Shown piece after piece: positions 13,031 through 25,855 of a stretch of DNA of 64,000 nt (position 1 is its first letter; every line of letters begins with the position of its first letter). The stretch lies in contig OY282558.1 in the NCBI GenBank assembly GCA_958295665.1, positions 45,446,389-45,510,388 on the forward strand, read 5' to 3'. The translations under genes were made by a program, and so were the position numbers. The DNA comes from Tipula vernalis (taxonomy: Eukaryota > Arthropoda > Insecta > Diptera > Tipulidae). A model generated the notes under the pieces. It was given only the letters and a program-made list of their open reading frames with translations. It did not search any database and was not told where the DNA came from.

Positions 13031-14209
13031 GTAACACCGAATCACCAATTAAGTATCAAATATCGCCGATCTCATTTCGATGTGAAACTCCAAAAATCTC
13101 GAGAAATTGTAAAAAGTGATCAAAAGATGAAACCTGAGACTAGCAAACATTAAATCGGGAAGCAAGGTTTTCCAAAATCAGGAGAACCCTACCAAACATT
13201 ACATAAGAACCCTACCAAGCTGATGGAGACTGACGGGTTTGGCTCAAGTGAGGGAAAAAGAATTTATTTTCAGTCGCATTTATGTATTTATCTAAGTAGT
13301 TTCTTCTTGATTTTTATAAACATCAGCAAGCTGCAAACACCAGTATAAGCTCCCTTTTTCAAATCAAATTTATCCAGTTTTCAAAAGAAATTTTATCTAT
13401 TGATAAATCAAATTCAACCTTTTCTAATCAAAACTTAATTTGTAAAAGGGCTGAATTTTGATAAATGGAAAAGTGGTAAACTTGGAATTACGGAAAACGT
13501 ATAATACAAATAAAATCAATCCAGCAAACACAAAAATCGTTGTCGTTTGATGTCATCTTAAGAAAATATTTAATAGCAACAGGAGCAATTTCTTCCTTTT
13601 CTAATTAATTCGACCACCGCCTTTTCTTAAAAATTTCCAAGAAATATATCGTTCTGCAAATTGCACTATAAGCTTAATCTGAGCTATCTAATCTAAAATT
13701 TGAACTATAATAAAAGAAATCTCGTGGGCCCAACAACCATGGGCCCCCCTTTCCGCGGCTGCCGGTGTTCGGGTACCTAGTTACGCCAATGTATCAACCT
13801 AAAAACCATGTGTTTGATAACTCACTTGCACTGTACTTGTTGTGAAGAAACGCTTTTAACAATGATTTCCGCCAAATGGTAGGCATCATGATTAGAGCCC
13901 CTGTTAAGAATTAAATGTAAATTTTTAAGTTGTATATGCACAGATAGATGTCACTAGTAAATAATTTTGTTCATGTGGCAATTCTCGTTAATAATGAAAA
14001 TTTAGTTAGTTGGGTTTGTGTTACTGTCACACATAGTTGTGTTTTATTGGCATTGTGCTCGAAATTTAGTATAAAATAAAATGTACAACAAAAATAAAAT
14101 TTAAGTTGTTTCTCTATACAGTCCACATTAGTAAAAACCTTAACAGCCCCCGTACGATGCATTAATATTTAAAATTTTTAAATTATAATCACAAACATGT
14201 AAATATGAA

Positions 14210-14941
14210 AATTACAAATGAAGCGTTTTTAATACAAGAATCTTGTGTTTATTACTTACCAACTGAACATTTTTTGAGTGGCAATGATGCCGATTTAAAT
14301 AAATATGTTCATGCGCTAAGCCGGCCAATACATTGACACGTGCGTGCAATCGATGCAACCTTTTATCCCAGGCCAATGGAATTTCTCATAAAATCTGTAA
14401 TTAATTAACAATTATTAACGTCGCAATCTCGGATAATGTTTGTAGAAATTTAATGAAATTATTCTTAAAATGGTAGTTGATGACGGTACACAATTCTTTA
14501 ATACATCGACTTACCGTCGATTGTGACATGCAGGCCAAATAGCTGACAACAATTTTCTTTTGAAATGTTCCTATAAATTTGTTTTACTTGTTATTTAAAA
14601 AATATATATATAATTAAAATAATAATGGCTAAATAAATACCTTCCGCTAAAAAGCCAAGCGCCGCTAGCATTCTCAATGGTTTTAGAATATGTGTGACTT
14701 GCATGTGGGGAGCAACCAAATTTAGCAGAATAAGTGAGAGTTCTTGAGGCATTCGATAAATTTGAATGAATTCCTTTTCATATAAATCTAACGGATCAGC
14801 TGAGCGCCGCAAACGCTGTCGATGTATATGTAAATTATAACGCCTTTCTTCATTATCATCATCAAAATAACGCAAAATTCTTCGCGACATTTTGATCCGA
14901 TGATTTGATAAATTTTGTGATGTGGAAAGTACACGAAACAC
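14210..14941 (-). pseudogene. PIF/Harbinger transposase, N-terminal remnant
   Basis: The open 116-codon stretch (14941 to 14591) has the start of the HARBI1/PIF nuclease family: an RILRYFDDDNEERR segment, an LRRSADPLDLYEKEFIQIYR segment and a leucine-rich helix ending LAALGFLAEG. Past the frame break, the minus strand continues with recognisable pieces to about 14210: a QKKIVVSYLACMSQSTV helix-turn-helix-like piece, then CIKELCTVINYHF. The DDE catalytic core is not found, so the copy is truncated and inactive. Terminal repeats were not located. The family acts as a nuclease that inserts into 3-bp targets together with a Myb-like partner, which is absent here. Confidence 0.7.
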
Positions 14942-15152
14942 ATGTTAAAATTTTATATATATTATATAGTAAATGCACGATACCTAATTTGGTGAAAAAT
15001 GATAATTCGTTCTCAATGTGTGCCGGCCTTTTAAGTAGAGTTTGACGTATAAAACCAAATTTTTTTCATTTTTGGCTGTTCGGTCAGGTTTGACGTAATA
15101 TTTAATGAGGTGAAGTTATCAGGGAATGAGTTTAACGTAAAAGATCGTGATA

Positions 15153-15173
15153 TTTTTTTTTTTTTTTTTTTTT
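15153..15173. repeat. T21 homopolymer
   Basis: A run of 21 T sits between TGATA and CATTTT. On the minus strand it would be a poly-A tract, but no retroposed coding sequence was recognised next to it. Confidence 0.6.
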
Positions 15174-15499
15174 CATTTTGGCCACGTCGAATATTGTATT
15201 ATTGAAGTCTGTAACATCGTAAGTACCTATTCATTATAGTTATCAAACGGCGGTAAGCATTTCTTAGTTTTTAAGGTGGAAGTTTCTAGTTCAAGGCGAA
15301 TCTGAGGCCTATAATTCCCCACCAAGAAAAGCAAAACACTCACCCGCGCGTTAGGTTTTTCCACTACCAATAGAAAAAGTTTAGATATAGGACATTCGTG
15401 GCGTTTAATAAACAAAGTTTCAAAATCTGGTTTTCGGTACAAACTTAAGACTACTTCGGTACAAACTTGTTACAACAATGTAACAATTTTTTGTGCGCA

Positions 15500-18000
15500 C
15501 AAAATGTTACCATTTATATTACATATTTATATAATACAAATGAAAAACAATTAAATCCCCTTAGAAGTATTTAAATACCGTGCCAAACAAAGATTTCGTT
15601 ACCGACCATTAAACATCTAAAATTGGCATATTCTGTAAACGGTATCGCCAAACCCTTTCTTAATCCTTCTACTGTCCTGAATATTATCTATCTATCATGA
15701 AATTAAAACAGCAAATTCACAACTATGTTTATATATAAAATTTACCCCTCCAAACCAAACCATCATAAATATTATGTTCGTTTAATAAATTTCATTTATG
15801 TATACACAAACAAAATATACATTTTTAATCAAAATATTTTAATTTACTGACCACTTTTCACAACGTATACATAGTACTGAAAAGAATAACAACCATAAGC
15901 AAAATAGAAAATAGATAGACAACAACAACAACTACTAAAATTACATTTGTTTTAATTTTTCATTTTTCTTATCTCCGCCAACGAATCATAATATACTATA
16001 CACAAACACATACACACACAAAAAAAAATTCTAAATAAAAACTACTTATTGTAATAAATTATATTACATAAAAGTAGATTAGACACAAAAAAGTAAAGAA
16101 AATAAAAAACAAAAATGTAAATTTTCTTGTTTTTCATTTATATTGCGTGAAAAAAATAACAACAACATAATAGCATCAAATATGATCATCACATTTGTTG
16201 GGACGTCTATAATATACAGCTGATGAAATATGAATTATCATTTTGATCGGAATTGTATACAAAAAGCTGTAATCGGATGAACCTCCCATTGTGTCCCAAT
16301 TATAGTATGCTTCCATCACTGTACACCTGTGTGTACACACAACACGTATTATTCTGGATTTATTTTTGGATAGATTTTCCGATTTTATTTTAATTTTTAT
16401 TTTTATAATTTGCCTTCGTACTACATACAAACTCTGTGCTGTTAGTGTATACACACAAAGTAAGAAGAAAAAAAAATTACTTAAATTTTTTTTTTTCTTT
16501 TACTTAATTTTTTGTAGTAGTTAAATTATATTTTTTTTTTTTTCTTAATTTTAATTTTAATGGTATTTTTGTTGTTTGTTGAAAAAAATATTTAAAAATA
16601 AAAATAAAAAAAATTATTATTATACATTTTTTATATTTTGATATTTATATTTGTTGAAGAAAAATTAAAAATAATTTTCGATTTTACGTTGATCATTTCG
16701 AAGAAAGCAAGCCGTCTTACACCCAAAAATGTTTCACCAGAACCAAAAAGTTTTGTGATTGAAAAAAAAATTATTTTATTGGTCTTTTTCCCTGCGCGAC
16801 AGTCGGCGGAACAATTAAAGTGAAAATCCATTTTCCTTTCTCTCTCTCTGTTTCTTCCGGTGGTACTGTGTCACCTGTTTTATTTTAATCTAAGAAAAAC
16901 TAATTGTGAATACAACGCCCGACTCATACACCAAATATTACATGTAAGGTAATTGAATTAAAATTTGTGGAGCGCAAATATCGCAGCTAACTACATAAAT
17001 AAAATTGCGTGAAAATTTCGATTATGCTAAGAGCTTTAAAGCTTAATTTTTATGTACATTCCTACTTAGATACGCATGTAACCATCGACAGGTGAAATAT
17101 GTAATTCTAATTTATTTCAATCGATCGATGCTTTACGATATTGTACTACATAAAAACAAAACATAAATTGAATGAATTGATACATACGTACGTATGTACA
17201 TAACCGTGTGTATGTAGCTACTCGTTTTTGTAGTTGGGATTATTTAATATCGGATATCTAATTAAATTATGTTATATCTATATGTACATAAATAATGCCG
17301 CTAAGATCTAAATTTAAAATAAAACGAGCGCGGTATACGTGTATGTATTAATTGAAATAAAACTTAATTGAATTGTAATCAATAATAATGAAAAGATTTT
17401 TCTTTTCTTTAACCTCATTATTTTTCTTCTATTTCCAAGTGAAGATTGAGAAAAAAATGTTATAATTTTTTATTTTTTTATTTAATTTAATTTAAATTAA
17501 ATTAGATAGAGAGAAATAAATAATATAATGAATGAATGAAGTATGTACGTATATTATATAGTGTGTCTGGGTTTTCTGGATATGACCAAATCAAAATATA
17601 AGAGTCTACTGTACATATGTAAATATACAGATGATATACGTGGAGGGGAATGCAAATACTCGTAAGATGAATTGAAGGCAATTAAAAATGAAAATAATTT
17701 TATGTTTTGAAAAACAAAAAAACAAAAAATTGAAAATTTAGAAAATAAAAATAATTTATAAATATAATTTTTTTGTTTTTCATTTGATTTTCCACCAACA
17801 ACAACAACAACAAAAATCATAATGAAAGATAGCATATGGAATTCAATAAATTGATATTTTTTTAATAGTTGAAATACCAAATTAATTGAAAAATTGTTTT
17901 TGTACAAGAAAAATCAAAAAAATTATTTTTAATTTTTCAATCACGGTTTAATTTTAAACAAATCTGAAATTTATTAACCCTTTGCTTGTGTCTGTGATTT
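15500..18000. other. AT-rich block, no gene recognised
   Basis: The block has long A and T runs, a CAACAACAACAACAACA tract near 17799, a palindromic TACATACGTACGTATGTA near 17183 and scattered TATGTACATA words. Open frames up to 117 codons occur (17554-17907 minus), but their composition is low-complexity. No transposon signature was found. It is one of four similar blocks that may be host non-coding DNA. Confidence 0.35.
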
Positions 18001-21000
18001 GTTGAGTGATTTTAAAAATGTTACTGTTTATAAGACACTTGTGCTATAAATTCATCAAACCTTGTAGTTTATAGGATTTACGTTTTATTTGTTTTACCGA
18101 AAGTTGATTCCTTAAATGTTACCAAATTGCTACAGCTGTTTTCAACTATGGCACCTTGTTCATGTATTGTTTACAATTTAACCAGCCATAATCTTACTGA
18201 TTGAAGTGGCTATACTTTTAGGAACTACAGAGTTATACATCAAACTTTGTATGGCGTAGTGCAAAATCGCTGATTGTTTTGAAGGGATCAACTTTTACAT
18301 AATCCCGAGATTTCTCGGGTTTTTCTTGGCTCATTAGGTAAAATTTATAAATATAATTTTGGCTTTTAAAATATGCCTTTTAAAGAACATAAAATGTCGG
18401 CATCGAATGGTCGATGGTAAAACGTTTTTTCGTGAAAATTGGCAGAAATGGGGAAAAAGTTTTCGGATTCAGTTTAAGTTGCCGAATTGTACGATTATGA
18501 ATATTCCGGTGGTTTTATAAAGTTGTATCTCTTTTATTATAGAAGTTGATTTTATGCTATAAGTCTTTGGGTTGCAGTCATAACCAAGAGAATGGTCAGT
18601 TGCGACTGGTTCATGGTGCTGCATCCCCTTCCAACCAAAACCTCAGTTTTCGAACCCTACTCGGGTTCATCTTCAAATGTGCAAAATGAGCTCGTCAAAC
18701 ATTTCTTCCCTCAGCACAAATAAAAAAAATAAAGCAAGCACCTCATAATTTTTCGAAAAAAATCCGGTCCCAAGCCTCGCGTAAAAAAGTTTGTGCATTT
18801 GAATAGAAATACGATATTTGAGACGAAAACATTTGGTATGAAAAAAATTATATGAGTTGCCAGCACAAGTACAATCCTCAATAACATTGATTGATCCTGT
18901 ACTCGAGCCAAAATTGACTTCTCTCCAAAATTCCTATATTAATCGAGAATTTTTATTGTACCTAGACCAATTTGGTGGCCTGCATTCTTCAAACGTCATG
19001 TAAGTGCTCAAATTTTGGTTGTTTCTTTAAAGGCAGCCACAAGTTTAAACAACAACTTGTTTTCCAAAATTAAAGATAACACACATTTAAAGAAATAGCT
19101 TAATGTTGTTTACCAAGCCCATAGTATTGTAATGCCGCTTGTAAAGGAGGTCAATTCTCTTTCTATGAAACAACCTAATGAAAAAAAATTTTCCATTTAG
19201 TTTCCATCAAGTCTTTTTTATTTATGACATTTCACACAACAACAATAAGCGATTCTCGATGTCCAAATGAAAAAGAATCGTGAAAAAACGCTGAATAAGG
19301 TACTTTCATAGTAAGTTCACTGTAAACGAACATTTTATCGAGTTTCATATAGATTTCCGCTAGATGATACAGCAATTGGTTTAAATATTAGCTAAATAAA
19401 TAATAAAGTAGATTTAGTTAATCAGTTTTCGTCATTGCCTGTCAAAATATAAAATAAATTTTAAAAATGACCAAATTATTTTTAAAACTTAATTAAATTA
19501 ATTATTTGGAGGATTTTTCAAATAAACGGAATATTTTTTAATAGATTTACTTATTAGTTAAGTTTTAAGTGAATCGTATTATCGTTTCAATGCACATTTA
19601 ATGTTAAAAATACAAATTTAGTTTTTATAGAATTTTATTTTCATATTTATGATGTTCTCACGGCCAAAATGGTTGGTGAGAAAGTTTTATTCATATGAAA
19701 AACTTTTGACGTCACTTTTTCCTTCTCAAGGAACATGAATCGGAAATGTGTAATTCTCACTGAAAATACTTTCCATTATACTTCTCACGGAACGGGAATT
19801 GACCTCCAGGACAGTCAAAACCATTTTAGGAAAAAGAGATTTTTAACCTAAAAGTCAAATCAAAACTCTTGATAAACAAAAAACCTTCAGAAAAACATCG
19901 ACATTGGAAACACTACAGATCCAATCAAATACAAATCAATCGCGTGAAAACCCATATGATTTGTTCTTCCAAACGGTTTCCTTCTCATACAACCTCTATC
20001 CCCAATCCCCTCTACGTGAAAATCCCTAGTACTGACTTTTTTTGAAAAAGTACAACGCTTTCAATAGAAATCGCTTTTAAATTCTTGTACAAACCATAAA
20101 AATTAGCACCAATGCTCGCAGAATGACTAAAATATGGTATAGCGGAAATTTTTTGACGGCTTCAATCGTCAATTGCCTCACTCCTTGATTTACGTATAAA
20201 AGAACAAACCGTTGAAAACAGCCCAAAAAAATAAAAAATAAGTTGCAATATTTGTTACATAAACACTTGCATATTTAATGATTCATTTTGAAATAAGTAG
20301 CACAGCGTTCCTTTTGCTCAAAGCTTTATCTGATTTTTCTGACGGCCTTAAAATTTGGAGCGATTATTTTTTAGAAGTTCATTTTGACAAGTATTACTAC
20401 CTAATTTAGATCGATCCTTCAATACCATTTTAATAGTGGTGTTCATTACACGAAATTAAGGCTAATGTGTGCCCCAGGTCGATTTTTTTGTCTAAATTTG
20501 CGACCTTGCATTTCAAGCCTACAATACTCTATTCACCGTCCTGTTAACAAAAAATCTCCTCACGAGTTAAATATGCGCCGAAAGAGTTTTGCGATATACC
20601 TAAATGATAATGAATACGAACTCAGTTTGTAGTATTTAAAACCCAAATTTGAATTATCGAAATATGAAAACTTTGTAAATATGTATCCAAAAAATTTAAA
20701 AATTAAAACTGATCTGTACAAAATTCAGAGTTATCGAAAGTTTTTTTTTTTAGATTTTTTTAATTAGAATTTTGAATCGGTTTGGAAATGAAAATTTTGA
20801 AGCCAAGTGATAAAAAACCTAAATTTTAAATAGCCAATTTTATAAATTTTCTTATTCCTAAATTCCTAACTTTTACTTTAAATTTAGTTTCTAAAATTTC
20901 CCGGGTTTATATCAGATTCGTCCTCAATTTGGAATGAATCTTAACTAATTTATTGGTTTGAATTTCTTCGCTAATATATACTTGAACCAAGTTTTAAATT

Positions 21001-21860
21001 CGTATTTAGGTTTTAGATACATAAAAAGTTGAAAATTATGAAAGATTGTGGGAAATTAGATCGAACTTTTAAAAATTTTGTTAAAAATTCTTATTATTCT
21101 AAATCCGCGTATGCAGTATTGCAATGTTCGAATTAAATTCCTTTAATTACGTGATATTACAGAGATCGTTTATGCCATCCTTTAAATGTGACAACGTACC
21201 TTTTCAACGCTATACAATTTTAGCTTGATGGTGGCAAGGAATCCCATCGCTTCGTCCCATGTATATACCAAACGCCACTAGTTTACTATGGCTGCAACGC
21301 AATTTGTGTATAGCCGGTACATATTTTGTGTATCTCGCGAGAGGCGCTTTACCTTCTTGTATAATGGTCAATAACATTCGGTTGACATTGGAAAGGTTGC
21401 AATTTCCAAAAATGAAACATGAAGTAAAGCATGCCTGATTGAACATATTGCCGTCTATGAATGACTAGCAAGAACCGACAAATTATTTATAAAAGTTAAA
21501 AATTTAGTCAAACAAATTGTTCTGAGGTGCACAGCATACGTTGACAATTAGCAGTGAAGCTTTTATTTATCGAGAAAGACTTTTCCAGAAAAATGTTGTC
21601 GATTTGCCGATTATTCTTCAACTAATATTCAACTAGGATCTGTGCAGAATTGAAGGGTTTTTATGTGGTGTTTTAAAGCCAAACATGTACATTTAAAAAA
21701 TGGCCTTGACCTTCAAATGACCTTAAAAATTGACTTGAAGGTCAAGCACTGTGTATTTTAGGGTGGAGAAATTTATAATTCTTTTTTGGACAAAACAAAA
21801 TTTTTAATTCTCGGATTGCTTCGCACTAATCCAATCAACAAAGGAATATGAAATATTTCA
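18000..21860. other. Long stretch without recognised features
   Basis: Both strands were read and nothing assignable was found. A short perfect hairpin CCCGAGA-TT-TCTCGGG lies near 18304-18319. The small open frames here (for example 18711-18911 and 21210-21446, both minus) have no recognisable domain and lie in AT-rich DNA. Confidence 0.3.
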
Positions 21861-21868
21861 AGGTACAA

Positions 21869-21994
21869 TAGACCCGATTCTGCCTTCCAAAATTGTATGT
21901 TATGTTATGTTATTTTTGTTTTTTTCAATACAAATACTTATAGGAAGCAGGGAAATAACATAACATGAATTTTATCGTTCCAGAATCGGGCCTA
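21869..21994. mobile_element. 126-bp MITE/foldback
   Basis: The ends are TAGACCCGATTCTG (21869-21882) and CAGAATCGGGCCTA (21981-21994), inverted with one mismatch. A second, inner inverted pair is perfect: ATGTTATGTTATTT (21902-21915) against AAATAACATAACAT (21953-21966). The whole element can therefore fold as a two-stage hairpin. It has no coding capacity. Confidence 0.6.
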
Positions 21995-22549
21995 ATATTT
22001 TTTTTGTTTAAGATAAGTTTGTGGAATAATTTTGCACTAAACGACGATTGGTTTTTTGAGAGCAGGGAAACGTAACGCAAGAAAGCAAGTGTAAACATAG
22101 TGATTAGCATTAATACGAATAGATGACCCCATTGTCCTTGACAATTTCTGTCTAAACTATTTTTTTTTTGTAGCTGGCGTATTTTAGGAGATCACCAAGT
22201 AAATTTCATACAAATTTTGTGTTTATTGACTATTTGCTATTTCCCACGTGACAGCAAACGAGTGAGAGGGCGTCATACAGAAACAACCACATGGCGTCTC
22301 ATGGCCACCAAATCAATTTGAACCGAGATTTTTTTCATTTGAAACAAGTTATTTTCGCCTCTGATAAATTTGAACTCGAATGTTGTGGAAATGTAGTGCA
22401 GAATTGGGTAAATAATTGGTTTCTTAATTAATGTGGAGGAGGAATATTGTTATTAATATAAAAGGGATCCAAACTATAATTATCCCGAGCTCCGCGTCCT
22501 CCCCCTAAAAGGGTCGCTTACGCCAGCTGGTAAAAATACCACAAACATT

Positions 22550-23713
22550 CAAAATTTGATACCTAAGGAAAAAAGAATTATGACATTCGTGAAACAAACG
22601 AGGGCGTTTTTGAAAGACCATCCAGAAATTTTATTGTCAAAAGCAGACAAAGGAAATGTAACGCTTTTGACATTACGGACGGACTACATTGAAAAATGTA
22701 CGACTTACTTCGACTTAAGTAGAAATTTTTAAAGACAATTATACACCGATACAGACAAAACTTAGCTCCATAGTAAAAGAATGGAGAAATTTGGCAACAT
22801 TGATTTGGCTACAACACACTCATTACTATCATTTTTAGGTAATATTCTTACAAAATTAATAACGATACCAACCCACCAAATTCTTTGATAGCCAAATTAT
22901 CCGGAATGTTATCAATCAAAAATGGGAAAATATAAAGAAAAATTCTAAACCTAAATTATTAAAAATTCAATTTTTTACTGCTAAATTTATAAACAAGCTT
23001 TAGGCTCCCATATGGGTTCTCCATATGTAAGTCTCCATATGTAAGGCATGTTGATTATTGCGGTACCGGTAAATATAATCGATTATATTTTTTTTAAATC
23101 ATTTAATTTGCAAACCAAATGGCAAATTTTGTTTTGATTGGTATCATAAACTTAGATAGGCAGATATATAAATTTTCATTCTTGGCTTCCCATCACTTAT
23201 AAAATTAACACTATACAAATTTTAACCCAAAAAATTATAAAGCTTTCCGATACTAAATTTCACAAACAAAATTTAAAAATTCTAAAAGATCCGAAAAAAT
23301 AATAAAAAAGGTAATTTGGAATTATAATTGTGGGATGTGCAGCAACAAGCTTAAATGGAAATATTTTTTCCGAAAGCCAAGGTAAATTTCAAAAAAAAAA
23401 ACAATCAAATGTGGTTTAACAATTCCGTTGTAGCTGCAACGCTGCGTATACCGGACTGACAAAACGATTTTTGGAAAAAATGATCAACTCAGATGTGATA
23501 CCGGCCAAGATCTTAATTCAAATATAATTCTTAATTCTAAATTAATGCACTTACACGACATCTGAAAAATTCAAATCATTTAATCAATTTGGATAATGTC
23601 AAAATTCTCGATAAACATACCAATTTTGGGAAAAGTTCGATTTTGGAAATGTTACATATTAAATCAAGTACAAATTCGATCAATATTTTGGAAGATTATG
23701 CTTAGATACTCAT
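22550..23713 (+). pseudogene. Penelope-like retroelement remnant
   Basis: Three in-order fragments match the Penelope-like element layout. At 22560-22710 an open piece reads FLKDHPEILLSKADKGNVT, the conserved N-terminal block before the reverse transcriptase. It is followed by TPIQTKLSSIVKEWRN near 22750. Near 23440-23490 a piece with NAAYTGLTKRFLEK resembles the start of the GIY-YIG endonuclease. At 23548-23712 an open frame with LTRHLKNSNHLINLDNVKIL and ILEMLHIKSS matches the C-terminal end, stopping at a TAG. Most of the reverse transcriptase between 22.8 and 23.4 kb is deleted or unrecognisable. The copy is dead. Confidence 0.7.
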
Positions 23714-23941
23714 TTCATTTTTATTCAATTGTACAACCTTTCTACATAAAAACGCTTTAGCCAGAAAATGTTTTCGGAAAATTGTCTAGGCTGTGCGTTT
23801 CCGTGAAAAATCAAAAGACAATGAAGCTTAAATAAAGTAAAAATAAAGAGCCCTATACCAAAAAAATAATGTTTAAAAATAAAAATAAATTGGGCCCTTA
23901 GTATTCACAACATTATGGCGCGTTCCTTATTATTTGGGCGC

Positions 23942-24306
23942 TATTCTGTTACTAACCACACCAAACACCAGTGTGGGCCGTGTGACATTATTCGCAACAG
24001 GAAAATTTCCTTTCATACAACCAATCATATACCACTTCGTTCGGGTGGCGTAGACACTAAGGCCAATACATCAACGGTCTTATTTATATGATAGTAAATT
24101 AAAACCTGGTACTATCAAGTAAAAATCTACATTTTTGGTTTGCGTTGTTTTACGGTTTTACCCTCCCTTACGGTTTTACCCTCCCTTAAACTATCACCTA
24201 GCCCAGAAAATGTGCCGCAGTGGTAGTCCATGCGAAAGAAATTTTCTTGTTGCGAAGAGCGCTACTCGCCTCACACTGGTGTGTGGTGTGGTTCATAACA
24301 AGAATT
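23942..24306. mobile_element. 365-bp foldback element
   Basis: Left arm 23942-24018 and right arm 24232-24306 are inverted copies sharing ACCACACCAAACACCAGTGTG / ACCACACCACACACCAGTGTG and TTCGCAACAGGAAAATTTCC / TTCGCAACAAGAAAATTTC. The interior holds two exact tandem copies of an 18-bp unit, ACGGTTTTACCCTCCCTT (24152-24187). The outer end resembles the GGGCNCTATTCTG termini seen on other small elements in this window. Exact ends and target duplication are not resolved. Confidence 0.65.
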
Positions 24307-24392
24307 TAATTTCAATTTGTACGAATTGGTTGTGTTGTCATTTTTAAATTTGATTTTTGGAGCTACAGATTTTTTTCATATTGATGAATTAA

Positions 24393-25855
24393 ATTATGAT
24401 ATGGATTTTAAAGATATGGCCAAGAAGACTGAATCAGCGATTGCCCCTGATAGTACCTCAAAGTCATTGACATCTAAAAAAATCATTAAAATTTTACGCA
24501 ATCTTAGCAAATCATATTCTGCAGATAAAAGGAAAATTGTACATGAACGGAGGATGTCACTTTTGGGAATTTGTCAAAGTAAATGTGTGTAATATGATAA
24601 CAGTTATAGTAAAACAGAAAGTATTTGATGATTTTTGGAAGATTGGAGACAATAGCCTCCGAGTTTTATTTGTCGCGAGTCTAATCGAAATTAGTAATAC
24701 TCGAACTTCGAAAAAAACATTCTGATGTTGGTGCCGGTTCAAGTAAATTGAGACGATTTCCTTGCAAGTATTATTTAACTGTGGATGGAGAAAAAAAATG
24801 GTTTGTAAAACTTGTTTCACGAAAACATTAGGCGAAGCAAAAAAAATCATTAGAACCATCATGGAAAAGAAAATCGAAGCGTTTTTACCGGATATGCGAG
24901 CAAAGCATCCTTGTGCAAGCAAATGTTCCGACGAGGTATTTGATAGTATAAAGCAACATATTCGGTGCTTCCCGGCAGAGATACTGCAAAATTGGAATAT
25001 AAATTCTATTGTGAGACTCAACAAAGCCCTGTTTCAATTTATAAAATAAGCTGAAGTATTCAAGTCTATGAATTTGCAATCTAAAGCGCCAAAAAATACA
25101 TTTAGTCGTTGCAAAAGCATTGGTAGCGCTGAAACAAGAACAACAACAGTGAAATTATATACATACGTTTGTTCTTCAGCAGTGCCTTCCGACGCCCTTC
25201 TTACAAAATTCGGTTTCGTTTTATACACGTCAGTTATGGACGTACAACTTGACTGCGAAATGAACACTATGCTTACTGCTAGATAACAGCGAAATGAGGA
25301 GGAAATAACAATGGGTTATGTGTTTTTAAACATCTGTTGATTTTGCCTAGTATATATCGCCACATTACGTTTTACAGTGATTCATGCCCCAGGCATAATA
25401 AGAACTCACATATCGCAAGCATGTTTATAATTGTTTTGCTGCAAGCTGAAAACCTCGAAGCTTTCAATGACAAATTCCTTGGGGTTGGATATACTCATAT
25501 GGAGTGTGATGTCGAACACGCGGTAATCAAACGAGCAAGAAAAAAAACGAAATGACGATTCGTCAGCGTCGAGACTAGTGTGATTTCGTCCGTACCATAG
25601 GCAAGAAACCAGCCATTCAAAATAGTGGAAATGCAAGCTGAAGATTTTAAAGATTTTGCAGAAATTTCTAACAAGACTTTCCAATGGAGAAACGTGGACA
25701 CTCTGAACAATATCACGAAAAAGATAATTGCTACAAAATACCACTGCCTATTACGAAGGAGAAAATGAAGGACTTACTAGATGTATTGCCTTACATTGAC
25801 GCAGCATGTCATGAGTTCTATACAAATCGTCACCTTAGGATTATTCTTGCCTCTG
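24393..25855 (+). pseudogene. Decayed transposase-like gene, family unassigned
   Basis: Pieces in the right order but different frames match a multi-copy insect protein family that I know only as transposon-like. They are: a basic N-terminus (24393-24590); FDDFWKIGDNSLR (~24628); KYYLTVDGEKKWF (~24765); KTLGEAKKIIRTIM; HPCASKCSDEVFDSI (24906-24950); a core with ITFYSDSCPRHNKNSHIAS (~25362-25415); GVGYTHMECDVEHAVIK (~25483-25533); and a C-terminus with PITKEKMKDLL (~25747) and ACHEFY (~25803). The SDSC and GxTxxECDxxH blocks look like RNase H-fold catalytic motifs. At least four frame changes make it non-functional. Antisense open frames here are shadows. Confidence 0.6.

Noticed and set aside
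17554..17907. 117-codon minus-strand open frame with hydrophobic runs
   Set aside because: Low-complexity AT-driven sequence (VVVVVGG from a CAA repeat); no recognisable protein.
18304..18319. CCCGAGA-TT-TCTCGGG hairpin followed by T residues, resembling a bacterial terminator
   Set aside because: The context is eukaryotic, with no gene upstream; a 7-bp-arm hairpin can occur by chance in 64 kb.
24557..25024. 155-codon minus-strand open frame
   Set aside because: Lies antisense to the better supported transposase-like pieces on the plus strand and has no family resemblance.
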